A stretch of DNA of 33,852 bases from Candidatus Mediterraneibacter quadrami (lineage in GTDB: Bacteria > Bacillota > Clostridia > Lachnospirales > Lachnospiraceae). The stretch lies in the NCBI GenBank assembly GCA_019120575.1, contig DWUU01000029.1, forward strand, positions 1-33,852, read 5' to 3'. Positions 8,572 through 16,463 of this stretch are shown one piece after another (position 1 is the first letter of the stretch; every line of letters begins with the position of its first letter). A model generated the notes under the pieces. That model did not search any database and was not told the DNA's origin. It saw only the letters and a list, made by a program, of their open reading frames with translations. The position numbers were made by a program, and so were the translations under genes.

Positions 8572-8600
8572 TTGCAATTCTGTTTTTACTGTGGTAATAT
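8572..8600 (+). promoter_or_regulatory. promoter of the tRNA-Glu/tRNA-Cys unit
   Basis: TTGCAA (8572-8577), a 17-base spacer and TAATAT (8595-8600) precede the first tRNA by 34 bases. Nothing else lies downstream before the tRNAs, and a terminator closes the unit. Confidence 0.75.
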
Positions 8601-8634
8601 AAACAGCGGTCACTACAGAAGTGACTGCGTAAAT

Positions 8635-8706
8635 GGCCCCGTGGTCAAGCGGTTAAGACATCGCCCTTTCACGGCGGTAACACGGGTTCGATTCCCGTCG
8701 GGGTCA
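8635..8706 (+). tRNA. tRNA-Glu (UUC)
   Basis: Acceptor GGCCCCG pairs with CGGGGTC, the anticodon loop is CTTTCAC with TTC in the anticodon position, and the T arm is ACGGG-TTCGATT-CCCGT. The discriminator is A and CCA is not encoded. First gene of a two-tRNA unit. Confidence 0.96.
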
Positions 8707-8715
8707 TTGCACGTA

Positions 8716-8736
8716 AGCGACCAAAGAACGGTCGCT
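8716..8736 (+). other. hairpin in the spacer between two tRNAs
   Basis: AGCGACC (8716-8722) and GGTCGCT (8730-8736) form a seven-base stem with a 7-base loop in the 39-base spacer. There is no U-tract, so it is not a terminator. It could guide processing of the tRNA precursor. Confidence 0.45.
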
Positions 8737-8745
8737 AAGTGCTCA

Positions 8746-8817
8746 GGCGCAGTAGCCAAGTGGTAAGGCGTGGGTCTGCAACACCCTGATGCACGAGTTC
8801 AAATCTCGTCTGCGCCT
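8746..8817 (+). tRNA. tRNA-Cys (GCA)
   Basis: Acceptor GGCGCAG pairs with CTGCGCC, the anticodon loop is CTGCAAC with GCA, the T arm is ACGAG-TTCAAAT-CTCGT, and the discriminator is U, as usual for tRNA-Cys. The D arm AGCCAAGTGGTAAGGC is also typical. The top anticodon-stem pair is a T-T mismatch. Confidence 0.95.
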
Positions 8818-8820
8818 CTG

Positions 8821-8854
8821 AAAAATCCCGGGAAGTGATTCCCGGGATTTTTTT
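8821..8854 (+). terminator. Rho-independent terminator after tRNA-Cys
   Basis: AAAAATCCCGGGAA (8821-8834) and its complement (8839-8852) form a 14-base stem with a 4-base loop, ending in a run of T. It lies four bases after the tRNA. Confidence 0.92.
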
Positions 8855-8903
8855 GTTAACTGTAATGCGGAGTTACGGTTGAAAACAGATATTTTAATTC
8901 TAC

Positions 8904-8940
8904 GTTGCTAAATTCATTGCAACAAAATCCCCTTTATAAT
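8904..8940 (+). promoter_or_regulatory. candidate promoter region of the sigma factor gene
   Basis: A perfect -10 TATAAT lies at 8935-8940, 84 bases before the start codon. The -35 is unclear (TTCATT at 8913-8918 with a 16-base spacer). A small inverted repeat GTTGC/GCAAC (8904-8908, 8918-8922) overlaps the -35 area and could bind a regulator. Confidence 0.4.
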
Positions 8941-9024
8941 ACGCTTATATACAACAGAAGCAAATTCACTGATATCAGTTTCTATTTACAGACATAAGTG
9001 CACGGCACGGGAGGAGGGGTGCAG

Positions 9025-9567
9025 ATGTACGATTATGATAATGCTCCGGAGCGGGATCTGATCCGGCGGGCCAGACGGGGCGATGCAAAAGCGTTTGCCC
9101 GTCTTTATTCAGAAATATACAGAGATCTCTACCGGTTCGCCCTCTGCATGCTCCGGCATCCGCAGGAAGCGGAGGACGCGGTGAGCGAAGCCGTGATCGC
9201 GGCGTATGAAAATATTACTTCGCTCCGGAAAGAGTCGTCTTTTAAGAGCTGGATCTTCACGATCCTGAATAATGCGTGCAGGCGCGCGCTGACGAAGCGA
9301 AGCAGGGAGCGGAAGATCACAGATGACGCAGATACATACCCAGGAGTGGCGGCCGGCGCAGAACCGGATTACGCGCAGCGGGAGGATATCCGGCGGGCGT
9401 TGGAACTGCTTGATGAGGAGGAGCGGATGATCGTGGCATTCTCAGTCTTCGGCGGATACCGGAGTGAGGAGATCGCGGAAATGCTGAATAAAAATGCATC
9501 CTCTGTGCGTTCCAGGAAGAAGCGGGCGCTGGAGAAGATGCGCGTCAGTCTGGGGAGTACAGTGTGA
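9025..9567 (+). CDS. ECF-type RNA polymerase sigma factor
   Basis: 180 residues with sigma region 2 at about 15-90 (FARLYSEIYRDLYRFALCML, then AEDAVSEAVIAAYENI) and region 4 at about 125-178, ending in the helix-turn-helix YRSEEIAEMLNKNASSVRSR. ECF factors redirect RNA polymerase in response to an envelope or other signal. ATG 9025 is preferred to GTG 8998 because GGAGGAGGG lies six bases upstream. The next gene starts 26 bases after the stop and encodes a membrane protein that is probably the cognate regulator. The target promoters cannot be told from this window. Confidence 0.9.
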   Translation: MYDYDNAPERDLIRRARRGDAKAFARLYSEIYRDLYRFALCMLRHPQEAEDAVSEAVIAAYENITSLRKESSFKSWIFTILNNACRRALTKRSRERKITDDADTYPGVAAGAEPDYAQREDIRRALELLDEEERMIVAFSVFGGYRSEEIAEMLNKNASSVRSRKKRALEKMRVSLGSTV

Positions 9568-9593
9568 CAGAGTGCGGAGAAAGGAGGAGGGCT

Positions 9594-11666
9594 ATGGATG
9601 AGAAAAATCTTCATAATATAAAGACGGATCAGGATCTGATGGATGATCTCCGGAAAATGACGGATGACATCCCGGTGCCGCCGGCACTGGAACCGGATGC
9701 GGTTGAGCGGATGCTGGAAGACCGGGCGAAGAAAAAACGCCGGAAATCTGTGCGGATATACGGCGGGGCAGCCGCGGCCGCCTGTGCCTGTGTGGTCATC
9801 GGACTGTCAGCGGCATACCTGACAGGTCATCCGGGAGACGGTGCGGCAAGTACAATGTCCGGCGGTGCGGAGAGCGCAGACGCCGGGGGCGCGGAGAATG
9901 CAGATGCCGGGAGTTCAGAGAGCACAGCCGCCGGGGGTGCGGAACCGGCAGCGGGGCAGGCGGACGAACTGGCGGCAGCTGAGGATTACAATGAAATATA
10001 CCGCTACATTCAGGCTCAGAGAGATGCGGATGAGAAACTGGCCGGGACCTACAGCGACGGCGGGTCTGCCGGCGCGGTGGAAGACAGCGCCGCGTCTCAG
10101 GAGAGTTCATCGGCTGCGGCGACAGGGACATCCGGTAAATCCGGAAGCTATTCCGACACAAACGTCCGGACCGAGGGCGTTGGAGAGGCGGACATCGTCA
10201 AGACGGACGGGGAAAATATTTATCTTGTGAACGGAGAGACCGTTGAGATCGTGGATATCACATCAGATGAGATGGAGCATCTGGCGCAGATCGAGATGGA
10301 TGAGGATTGTTATGTGACAGAACTTTACGCGGCGGATGAGCGTCTGCTCATACTGTATACAAGGGAAGAGTACGACGACGGGAAGACCGGGTATGACGGA
10401 ACATACCGGCAGTATACATGCACGGACGTCTATGATATCAGCGACCCGGCGGATCCGGAGAAGATCTCAACGCTCTCCCAGAGCGGATATTACAACACCA
10501 TGCGGGTGAAAGACGGATACGTCTATGTGCTGAGTGATTACAGCCTGCCCTATGACATCAGCAGACCGGAGCCACGGACGTACATCCCGGAGATACAGGG
10601 CGAGATCATGCCGGTATCGGATATCTACATGCCGCAGCGGAAAATGGGAAACGACTACACGGTGATCACTGCATTTTCGCTGGATGACCCGAAGGAAAAG
10701 ACAGACAGCAAGGCGGTTTTCGGTACGGCCGGCGAGTGCTATGTGAGCACGGAAAATATTTACCTGACAGAATCTTATTACAATAATAATGATGCAAATG
10801 TGACGCAGACGTCCATCCGCAGGATCGCCTATGAAAACGGCGTGCTGACGGGAACGGCGCAGACTAAAGTGGACGGGATCCTCAATGACTCTTTCAGTAT
10901 CGACGAGTACGACGGATACCTCCGGCTGGTAACGACTGTCACGTCTGTGAACGAGACGGAGGGAAGCTTCCTGGCGGATCTGGCAGATATGTTCCGCGGG
11001 GAAGAGACAGAAGTCCGCAATGTGGATACAAATTCGCTTTATATCCTGGACAGCGATCTGAACGTGACCGGGGAGATCCGTGACCTGGCGCCGGACGAGC
11101 GGGTATATTCCGCAAGGCTGATGGGCGATATCGGATATTTCGTCACCTTCCGTGAGACCGATCCGCTCTTCTCGGCGGATCTCTCGGACCCGCATAACCC
11201 GAAGATCATAGGGGAACTGAAGATTCCGGGATTCTCAGAATACCTTCATCCCTACGGAGACGGAAAGCTGCTGGGGATCGGCATGGATGTGGACGAGGAG
11301 AGCGTGGCGACGGGGGGCGTGAAGCTGTCCATGTTCGACATTTCCGATCCGTCGGATGTAAAGGAAGAGAATCAATATATCCTGGAAGACATGTACGGGA
11401 CTGATGTGGGATATGATTACAAGGCGGTGTTTGTGGATGTGGGAAAGAATCTGTTCGGCTTTCTGTCCTACGGCGACTCCACCGTGTACACAATCTTTAC
11501 CTATGATGAAGAGGACGGTTTCCGCGAAGTGTTCTCGAGGACGCTCAACTGGACGGGAAGCGTGCGCGGGATGTATGCGGGCGAGAAGTTTTATCTCATT
11601 TCCGCGAACACAATTGAATCTTTCAGATTGGCAGATTTTAAGAAAGTAGATGACATCGTGCTTTAG
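9594..11666 (+). CDS. membrane-anchored beta-propeller protein, probable sigma-factor regulator
   Basis: 690 residues. A 55-residue cytoplasmic head carries IPVPPALEPDAVERMLE, resembling the start of clostridial anti-sigma factors; then a basic stretch (KKKRRK), one membrane segment (about 56-77) and a long Ala/Gly/Ser/Glu linker with imperfect GGAE-ADAG repeats. From about residue 185 (RTEGVGEADIVKTDG) it matches the secreted C-terminal beta-propeller family (PF09826 type), predicted outside the cell. ATG 9594 is chosen over GTG 9564 because AAGGAGG lies six bases before it. Being coupled to the sigma gene, it may hold the sigma factor at the membrane until the propeller senses a signal; that role is inferred. 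Confidence 0.85.
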   Translation: MDEKNLHNIKTDQDLMDDLRKMTDDIPVPPALEPDAVERMLEDRAKKKRRKSVRIYGGAAAAACACVVIGLSAAYLTGHPGDGAASTMSGGAESADAGGAENADAGSSESTAAGGAEPAAGQADELAAAEDYNEIYRYIQAQRDADEKLAGTYSDGGSAGAVEDSAASQESSSAAATGTSGKSGSYSDTNVRTEGVGEADIVKTDGENIYLVNGETVEIVDITSDEMEHLAQIEMDEDCYVTELYAADERLLILYTREEYDDGKTGYDGTYRQYTCTDVYDISDPADPEKISTLSQSGYYNTMRVKDGYVYVLSDYSLPYDISRPEPRTYIPEIQGEIMPVSDIYMPQRKMGNDYTVITAFSLDDPKEKTDSKAVFGTAGECYVSTENIYLTESYYNNNDANVTQTSIRRIAYENGVLTGTAQTKVDGILNDSFSIDEYDGYLRLVTTVTSVNETEGSFLADLADMFRGEETEVRNVDTNSLYILDSDLNVTGEIRDLAPDERVYSARLMGDIGYFVTFRETDPLFSADLSDPHNPKIIGELKIPGFSEYLHPYGDGKLLGIGMDVDEESVATGGVKLSMFDISDPSDVKEENQYILEDMYGTDVGYDYKAVFVDVGKNLFGFLSYGDSTVYTIFTYDEEDGFREVFSRTLNWTGSVRGMYAGEKFYLISANTIESFRLADFKKVDDIVL

Positions 11667-11680
11667 GATATTGCATCATC

Positions 11681-11714
11681 AGGAGAGGATCATGAAAATC
11701 CTCTCCTCTTTTTT
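11681..11714 (+). terminator. terminator after the sigma/propeller operon
   Basis: AGGAGAGGAT (11681-11690) pairs with ATCCTCTCCT (11698-11707), followed by CTTTTTT. There is no U-tract in the opposite direction, so it ends the plus-strand operon only. The minus-strand glycosyltransferase gene stops inside it. Confidence 0.88.
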
Positions 11715-12613
11715 ACGATATAGATGGGGCGGTGCTTGCTCTCCATATAGTCTCTGGCCGCGTACTGTCCCACGATGGAAATAAACAGCATCTGGATGCC
11801 GTTGAGCAGCAGGATCAGGCAGACGAGCAGAGGGATCCCGGACAGGCCGCCCTCTGCAGCCAGTCCCCAGATCCCTGTGATCACGGCGATGATGATCAGC
11901 AGAGCGCCGGTCATGCCTGAGAGCGCGGCCGGGGCGGACGAAAACGACAGGATCCCGTCCACTGCATAGCGGAACAGAGAAGAAAATGACCACTTCGTCG
12001 CTCCGGCCGTGCGCCCGGCGTCATGGAACGGGATCCATTTTGTCTCAAATCCGACAAAAGAGAAGATCCCTTTCATGTAGCGGTTGTATTCCGGAAGCTT
12101 CAGGATGGCATCGGCCACGGCCCGGTTCATCATGCGGAAGTCGCCTTTGCCGTCGCCCATATCCAGATGGCAGGTCCTGCGGATGATCCTGTAAAATGTG
12201 TGGGACAGGATGCCGCGCAGCCGGCTCTCCCCGGTGCGGTCTTCCCGCAGCCCGGCGCAGCAGTCGTATTCTTCCGTCTTCAGTACGCGGTACATTTCTT
12301 TCAGAAGTCCGGGCGGATGCTGGAGATCCGCATCCATGAACACGCAGTAATCACCGGATGCATTCTGAAGCCCGGCATACATGGCGGCCTCTTTGCCGAA
12401 ATTTCTTGAAAAAGACAGGGAGCGGCAGTGGTCGTCGGACAGGCTCAGGCTTTCCAGGATATCGGGTGTGTGGTCTGTGCTCCCGTCGTCCACAAAGATA
12501 AATTCATATTCTGCGCCGTCAATATCCCGGACGGCGTCAGATGCAGCCCGGTAAAATTCCGGCAGTGCGTCTTCTTCATTATAACAGGGTACGATAATGC
12601 TGATCTTATCCAT
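11690..12613 (-). CDS. GT2 polyprenyl-phosphate glycosyltransferase (GtrB/CsbB type)
   Basis: 307 residues. The N-terminal IIVPCYNEE and the DAD metal-binding motif (D94, D96, in VFMDADLQHPP) define a family 2 glycosyltransferase of the DPM1/GtrB/CsbB group. The conserved GDFRMMNR follows, and two C-terminal membrane segments (about 225-285) are as expected. Such enzymes move a sugar from a nucleotide donor to undecaprenyl phosphate on the inner membrane face. ATG 12613 is chosen because AAAGGAGA precedes it; the frame is open further upstream inside the next gene. The start overlaps the end of the YfhO-GtrA gene by 8 bases, so the two are translationally coupled. Confidence 0.9.
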   Translation of the reverse strand: MDKISIIVPCYNEEDALPEFYRAASDAVRDIDGAEYEFIFVDDGSTDHTPDILESLSLSDDHCRSLSFSRNFGKEAAMYAGLQNASGDYCVFMDADLQHPPGLLKEMYRVLKTEEYDCCAGLREDRTGESRLRGILSHTFYRIIRRTCHLDMGDGKGDFRMMNRAVADAILKLPEYNRYMKGIFSFVGFETKWIPFHDAGRTAGATKWSFSSLFRYAVDGILSFSSAPAALSGMTGALLIIIAVITGIWGLAAEGGLSGIPLLVCLILLLNGIQMLFISIVGQYAARDYMESKHRPIYIVKKRRGFS

Positions 12614-15476
12614 GAGAAACTGTCTCCTTTCTGAAGATCCCGAATTTACATAGCACATAATTCCCAACAACTGTGCCCACGCTGACCAGAAGCTTGGCCG
12701 GGAACGCCGGAGCGCTCAGACGGATGACCAGGAGCCATAGCAGTGCATTTTCCGCAAGCAGCGTGACCAGGCGCAGCGCTGCGAATGACGCCAGTTCACT
12801 GACCACCGGCTTCTGTGAATGGAAGACAAGGCAGCGGTTCAGCGCGTAGGCGGTGAGTACGGCTCCGGCCCATGCCGCGCTGTTGGCGGCGAGCAGAGGA
12901 AGCTGAAGGGCGAGCAGAGCGGCATAGAGGATGTAATTGACCGCCGTGGTGATCCCGCCGCTGATCAGATAAGTGAACAATTCACGTCTGATACAGGATG
13001 AAGCCAGCCAGATGATGTAAATGGCAACGGAAATGCAGCTGATCAGGCAGCCCGCGGATTTCCCCGGCGGGGTAAACCGGAAATCAATCGTATGGGTCCC
13101 CTTCTCCAGCCGGGCACCGGCAAAGGCGGTGTTGATCTCCACCAGATCAGCCGGTTTTCCGTCCACAAGGATCTCCAGTCCATTCTGCATCGGTACAGAT
13201 GTTGCCAGATATCCATCGGTTTCTGCGGTTATGGTTCCGTCCCGGGAAACGGGGACGACCGTCTGCTCTCTGAGCAGCGTCTGATCGTAAATGTGCCACT
13301 GGAAATCCGTCAGTTCATAATGCCCTCTGGAAAATGTAATATCCAGCCGGTTCACCCCTCCCGGCGAGTCTGTGGAAAACTGATAGTGAAAACAGTCATT
13401 GCCGTTCGGATAGGGAGCGAAGCGCCCGGAGAGTTTATTCCGTATCCGGTTGATATCAAGGATCACCGCTCCGGTTGTGTGATTCCGGACCTGGAATTCA
13501 CAGAGGAGGATGCGGCCCGGAACAGGATTGTCGATTGCCAGTGATAAGGAACAGGTCTTATCTGCCCGGATCTCCCAGCCGTTTTCCGCCTGGGTGACGG
13601 AGAGCCCCTCCGGCAAAGATCCTTCTCCGGCCAGACGGAGTACCGGTTCCCAGGTCTGCATGCCGCTTTCCGGAATTCCGGAAGCATTGGAAACAACGGC
13701 GCCGGGATCATCCACAATAGTTCTGCGGGTAAGCACATCCAGTTTTTTGTAGTCGTCCAGCGTTTCAAAAGCTTCCCGGGAGATGGTTTCGTTTGTAAAG
13801 TAGACAGACGGAAGCGTGTGTTCATTTTCTGCCAGAACGGTGTCCCCGGAGCGCAGTACTTCTTTATAGCCTGCGGGGATCTCATCCGCCGGAGTTTCCA
13901 GAAAGCGGGCGCCGAGAAGCCGGAGCATGAACGGATTGTCTGAAGTCAGGACTGCCACCCGGTTATTGATGCGGATCGGGGTCATAAGGATGTCATAATA
14001 CAGTTCTGAGCAGGCGCTGTTCGTTATGGAAGAGTACATGGTGCTGCGGGTCAGTCCGGTATTGTATTCATTCCCGCTGACCAGGGGGCTGATCAGACTG
14101 TCAAAATGCCAGCGCGGGTCTATCCTGCAGTCTGCAAGATCTTCTGCGGAGAAACCGGCGGAAATCCCGGTCTTATTTACCCAGTCTTCTGTGCCGGCCG
14201 TGGCAAAGTACATCCCGACCGGGGATATAAGAAGCATAAGAATGCAGGGCAGGACGCTTTTTGTCTGCACCACTTTTCGAAAACGCGCGATCATACACAG
14301 ACCGAGGAGGATCCCGAGTTCTGCCATGATCCACGGGAACTGGGGCTGGCTGAACCATAAAAGGCTGACCGGGATCAGAACGGCAAAAGGCCAGAGCGGA
14401 AGACGGGGAAGGCGGTCAGCATACATCTGTCTCATGACCCGCAGGCACTGCAGGATCACGAGGGGCATAAACGGGATCAGGATCTTCGGCCGTGCGTAGA
14501 GCGTTCCGTTCAGGAGATAGGAGAAGATCCCGAACAGGCCGAAGAGAAGAAAAAGGATGCTGTCCGGACGCATGTTCCGGATCCGCAGTCCGGCAAGGAT
14601 TGCGTAGAGGCAGATCAGCGTCAGCCCCATCCCATATTCATTGAACAGGATATTGTTGAAGACCGGGTTGGGGGCAAACAGTTCGAGAACCGTGCGGAGA
14701 CTGAATCCGCCGCCGCTTCTTCCGTGCTCCAGCAGGACCATTCCGACCGGCAGCAGGAGTGCGGCCGACATCCCGGCGGCCAGCAGGGCGGAGGGAAGGA
14801 ACCGTTTCAGGAACATTCCGCGAAGGAATCCTGCGGGCAAACTGCAGGACGGACCGGATGACAGCGCTTCACTCCTGTACCAGTACCATGCGAGGGCGGC
14901 GAATGCAGCGGGGGCAAAGTAAAAGCTGGACAGACAGATCATCAGCATGCAGAGCGGGAGCCACTTCCACCGCCTGCTTTTTACACAGAGGAACGCCAGG
15001 AGAAGGAAGGGCAGATAGTTGACAAACATAATCTGCCGGTGCATGTGGAAGAGACATCCCGCAGTCATGAAAAGAATGCTTCCGAACCAGGCGGCCGCAG
15101 GTGAAAATGCTTCTGAACGCAGCCATGCATAGCAGAGCAGTACGGAACAGAGATATACAGACAGCATGTATCCGATGAGGATCTGCACCATCGGAATCTG
15201 CGGCAGCAGACAGCCAATCAACAGATCCGGCCGCAGGAATCCATAGTAGGCGAACTGATAACCGTTGGAGCCGCCGCCAAGCCCGATCCAGTCCGGCAGC
15301 AGCGTGTGCTGTTCAAGGCAGGCGGTGCGGATCGCCTCTGCCAGAGTAACGTGCTGGCTCAGCCAGTCCGTGTTGGAGCCGTATACAGCCCCGTCCGGGA
15401 TGACAGCCGGAACAAGAATAATAAAAAGAACGATAAGCAAGGCCGGATACAGCCATTTTGCAGTCGTTTTCATCAT
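12606..15476 (-). CDS. YfhO-like membrane protein fused to a GtrA-type flippase domain
   Basis: 956 residues. The first half carries many membrane segments and the YfhO-family features (N-terminal WLYPALLIVLFIILVP, then GSNTDWLSQH and the GGGSNGYQFAYYGF region). Next comes an extracellular region of about 330 residues and another membrane helix. Residues 832-951 form a separate GtrA-like domain (LFTYLISGGITTAVNYILY, later NYVLCKFGIF). YfhO proteins are GT-C-like glycosyltransferases outside the membrane; GtrA/GtcA proteins flip the lipid-linked sugar. With the coupled GT2 gene this gives synthesis, flipping and transfer of a sugar to an envelope polymer. ATG 15476 has AAGGGGGAG five bases upstream. 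Confidence 0.88.
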   Translation of the reverse strand: MMKTTAKWLYPALLIVLFIILVPAVIPDGAVYGSNTDWLSQHVTLAEAIRTACLEQHTLLPDWIGLGGGSNGYQFAYYGFLRPDLLIGCLLPQIPMVQILIGYMLSVYLCSVLLCYAWLRSEAFSPAAAWFGSILFMTAGCLFHMHRQIMFVNYLPFLLLAFLCVKSRRWKWLPLCMLMICLSSFYFAPAAFAALAWYWYRSEALSSGPSCSLPAGFLRGMFLKRFLPSALLAAGMSAALLLPVGMVLLEHGRSGGGFSLRTVLELFAPNPVFNNILFNEYGMGLTLICLYAILAGLRIRNMRPDSILFLLFGLFGIFSYLLNGTLYARPKILIPFMPLVILQCLRVMRQMYADRLPRLPLWPFAVLIPVSLLWFSQPQFPWIMAELGILLGLCMIARFRKVVQTKSVLPCILMLLISPVGMYFATAGTEDWVNKTGISAGFSAEDLADCRIDPRWHFDSLISPLVSGNEYNTGLTRSTMYSSITNSACSELYYDILMTPIRINNRVAVLTSDNPFMLRLLGARFLETPADEIPAGYKEVLRSGDTVLAENEHTLPSVYFTNETISREAFETLDDYKKLDVLTRRTIVDDPGAVVSNASGIPESGMQTWEPVLRLAGEGSLPEGLSVTQAENGWEIRADKTCSLSLAIDNPVPGRILLCEFQVRNHTTGAVILDINRIRNKLSGRFAPYPNGNDCFHYQFSTDSPGGVNRLDITFSRGHYELTDFQWHIYDQTLLREQTVVPVSRDGTITAETDGYLATSVPMQNGLEILVDGKPADLVEINTAFAGARLEKGTHTIDFRFTPPGKSAGCLISCISVAIYIIWLASSCIRRELFTYLISGGITTAVNYILYAALLALQLPLLAANSAAWAGAVLTAYALNRCLVFHSQKPVVSELASFAALRLVTLLAENALLWLLVIRLSAPAFPAKLLVSVGTVVGNYVLCKFGIFRKETVSHG

Positions 15477-15619
15477 GTAAACTCCCCCTTTCAACAAGCC
15501 AAGTGTAGAATAGATTTCTTAAAAACCGGCGTAAGAGAATCTAAAGAATTCTTAAGAAGCATTTTCAGAAAGGTAAAATCGTGTATAATCAGAACCTTAG
15601 GGAGAACGGAATAATATAT

Positions 15620-15687
15620 AATTATCAGAAAATTAAAACAAAATAAATAAAATAATAAATTTATTTAAAATAAATTATTAAAATGTA
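15620..15687. promoter_or_regulatory. extremely AT-rich tract upstream of a promoter
   Basis: Almost pure A/T sequence with an imperfect inverted repeat (TAATAAATTTA and TAAATTATTA) ends directly at the -35 box at 15688. It could act as an UP element or a protein-binding site. It also separates the divergent glycosylation operon. Confidence 0.4.
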
Positions 15688-15716
15688 TTGACAAATATAA
15701 ACTCCGATGCTATCAT
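15688..15716 (+). promoter_or_regulatory. strong sigma-A type promoter
   Basis: TTGACA (15688-15693), exactly 17 bases, then TATCAT (15711-15716). The start of transcription should be near 15723, giving a leader of about 60 bases before the small ORF. Confidence 0.8.
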
Positions 15717-15785
15717 AAGTACATCCAAAGAGAACAATTCTTCTTAAAGGATTAATAATAAAGATACATCAGGAGGGGTAATCCC

Positions 15786-15878
15786 ATGGACAGTATTAAT
15801 TCAGTTTTTAATCAATATGTCAGTGGTACGGCAAATGAAAGTTCCTGTGATGTAAGAGGCCTTTGCCAGATACTTTAG
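15786..15878 (+). CDS. small ORF of 30 codons with a strong promoter and RBS
   Basis: ATG 15786 is preceded by AGGAGGGG at 15771-15778 with a 7-base spacer, one of the best RBSs in the window. The product is 30 residues, polar, without a membrane segment, and ends in CDVRGLCQIL with two cysteines six residues apart. I recognise no family. Either it is a genuine small peptide, or it is the intact first codons of a longer decayed gene: a shift of frame near 15851 continues for about 24 codons as RPLPDTLDDGSGNSLEEKKK before a stop. Both remain open. Confidence 0.45.
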   Translation: MDSINSVFNQYVSGTANESSCDVRGLCQIL

Positions 15879-16315
15879 ATGATGGATCCGGAAATAGTTT
15901 AGAAGAAAAAAAGAAGATCGGAGAGTAAGGAATCCGGATGAAGATCATTAAGATTTAACATTTGCAGACGTATTGAATATAGATACCACATATAGCAGAA
16001 TTTCGAAAGATGTGTAAAGAAACATTGAGTAGAATATATATTTTATAGAAAAGGGCGCTGGCTATAGAAGTAATAATTAAGTAGGCTGTTATCTTATCTT
16101 TAAGGATATTATAAAGGGAACAATTATAGGAATAATAACCAGGATGACTCTTCGGAAGTATAAAATAGTACCTGAAGCGCTTATCGCAGGGATGCTGCTA
16201 TGAATCGTAATCGTTATACAACGGAAGTATAACAAGAGGCGAAGGTCTCACAGGAACCGAATCAATTTATTTCCTCCGATTTTATATAAAGAAATTTTAC
16301 AATTGAATACAAAAC
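15879..16315 (+). pseudogene. AT-rich remnant or non-coding part of a transcription unit
   Basis: No intact frame lies in this stretch on the plus strand, although it sits between a strong promoter and a strong terminator. One frame is open in long runs broken by a few stops; the longest run reads VGCYLIFKDIIKGTIIGIITR at its start and continues to LIAGMLL at about 16200. The motif CGGAAGTATAA occurs twice (near 16153 and 16221). Base composition is clearly more AT-rich than neighbouring genes. A decayed foreign gene is the likeliest reading; a structured RNA of about 630 bases is the alternative. Confidence 0.35.
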
Positions 16316-16356
16316 AAAAATGCATCTTCAATGTCAATTGAAGATGCATTTTTTTG
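16316..16356 (+). terminator. strong terminator closing the AT-rich unit
   Basis: A 16-base arm (16316-16331) pairs perfectly with 16338-16353 around a 6-base loop, ending in a T run. It isolates the unit from the gene at 16464. Confidence 0.9.
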
Positions 16357-16463
16357 ACAGAATGAATCTCATATGATAAACTAAGTAAAATGTTATTCTG
16401 CGTTCAGTGCGTGAAGAGCAGAAATCTGCCAGAAAAAATACTTTTTCAATGAGGTGAAGTGCG

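Noticed and set aside
8572-8766. 64-codon frame across the tRNA-Glu/Cys unit
   Set aside because: It runs through a promoter and tRNA sequence, and such frames often arise over tRNAs.
15723-16353. Group II intron or other known large ribozyme
   Set aside because: No domain V-like hairpin, no 5' GTGYG boundary and no reverse-transcriptase motifs could be found by eye; the AT-rich unit is reported instead as unexplained.
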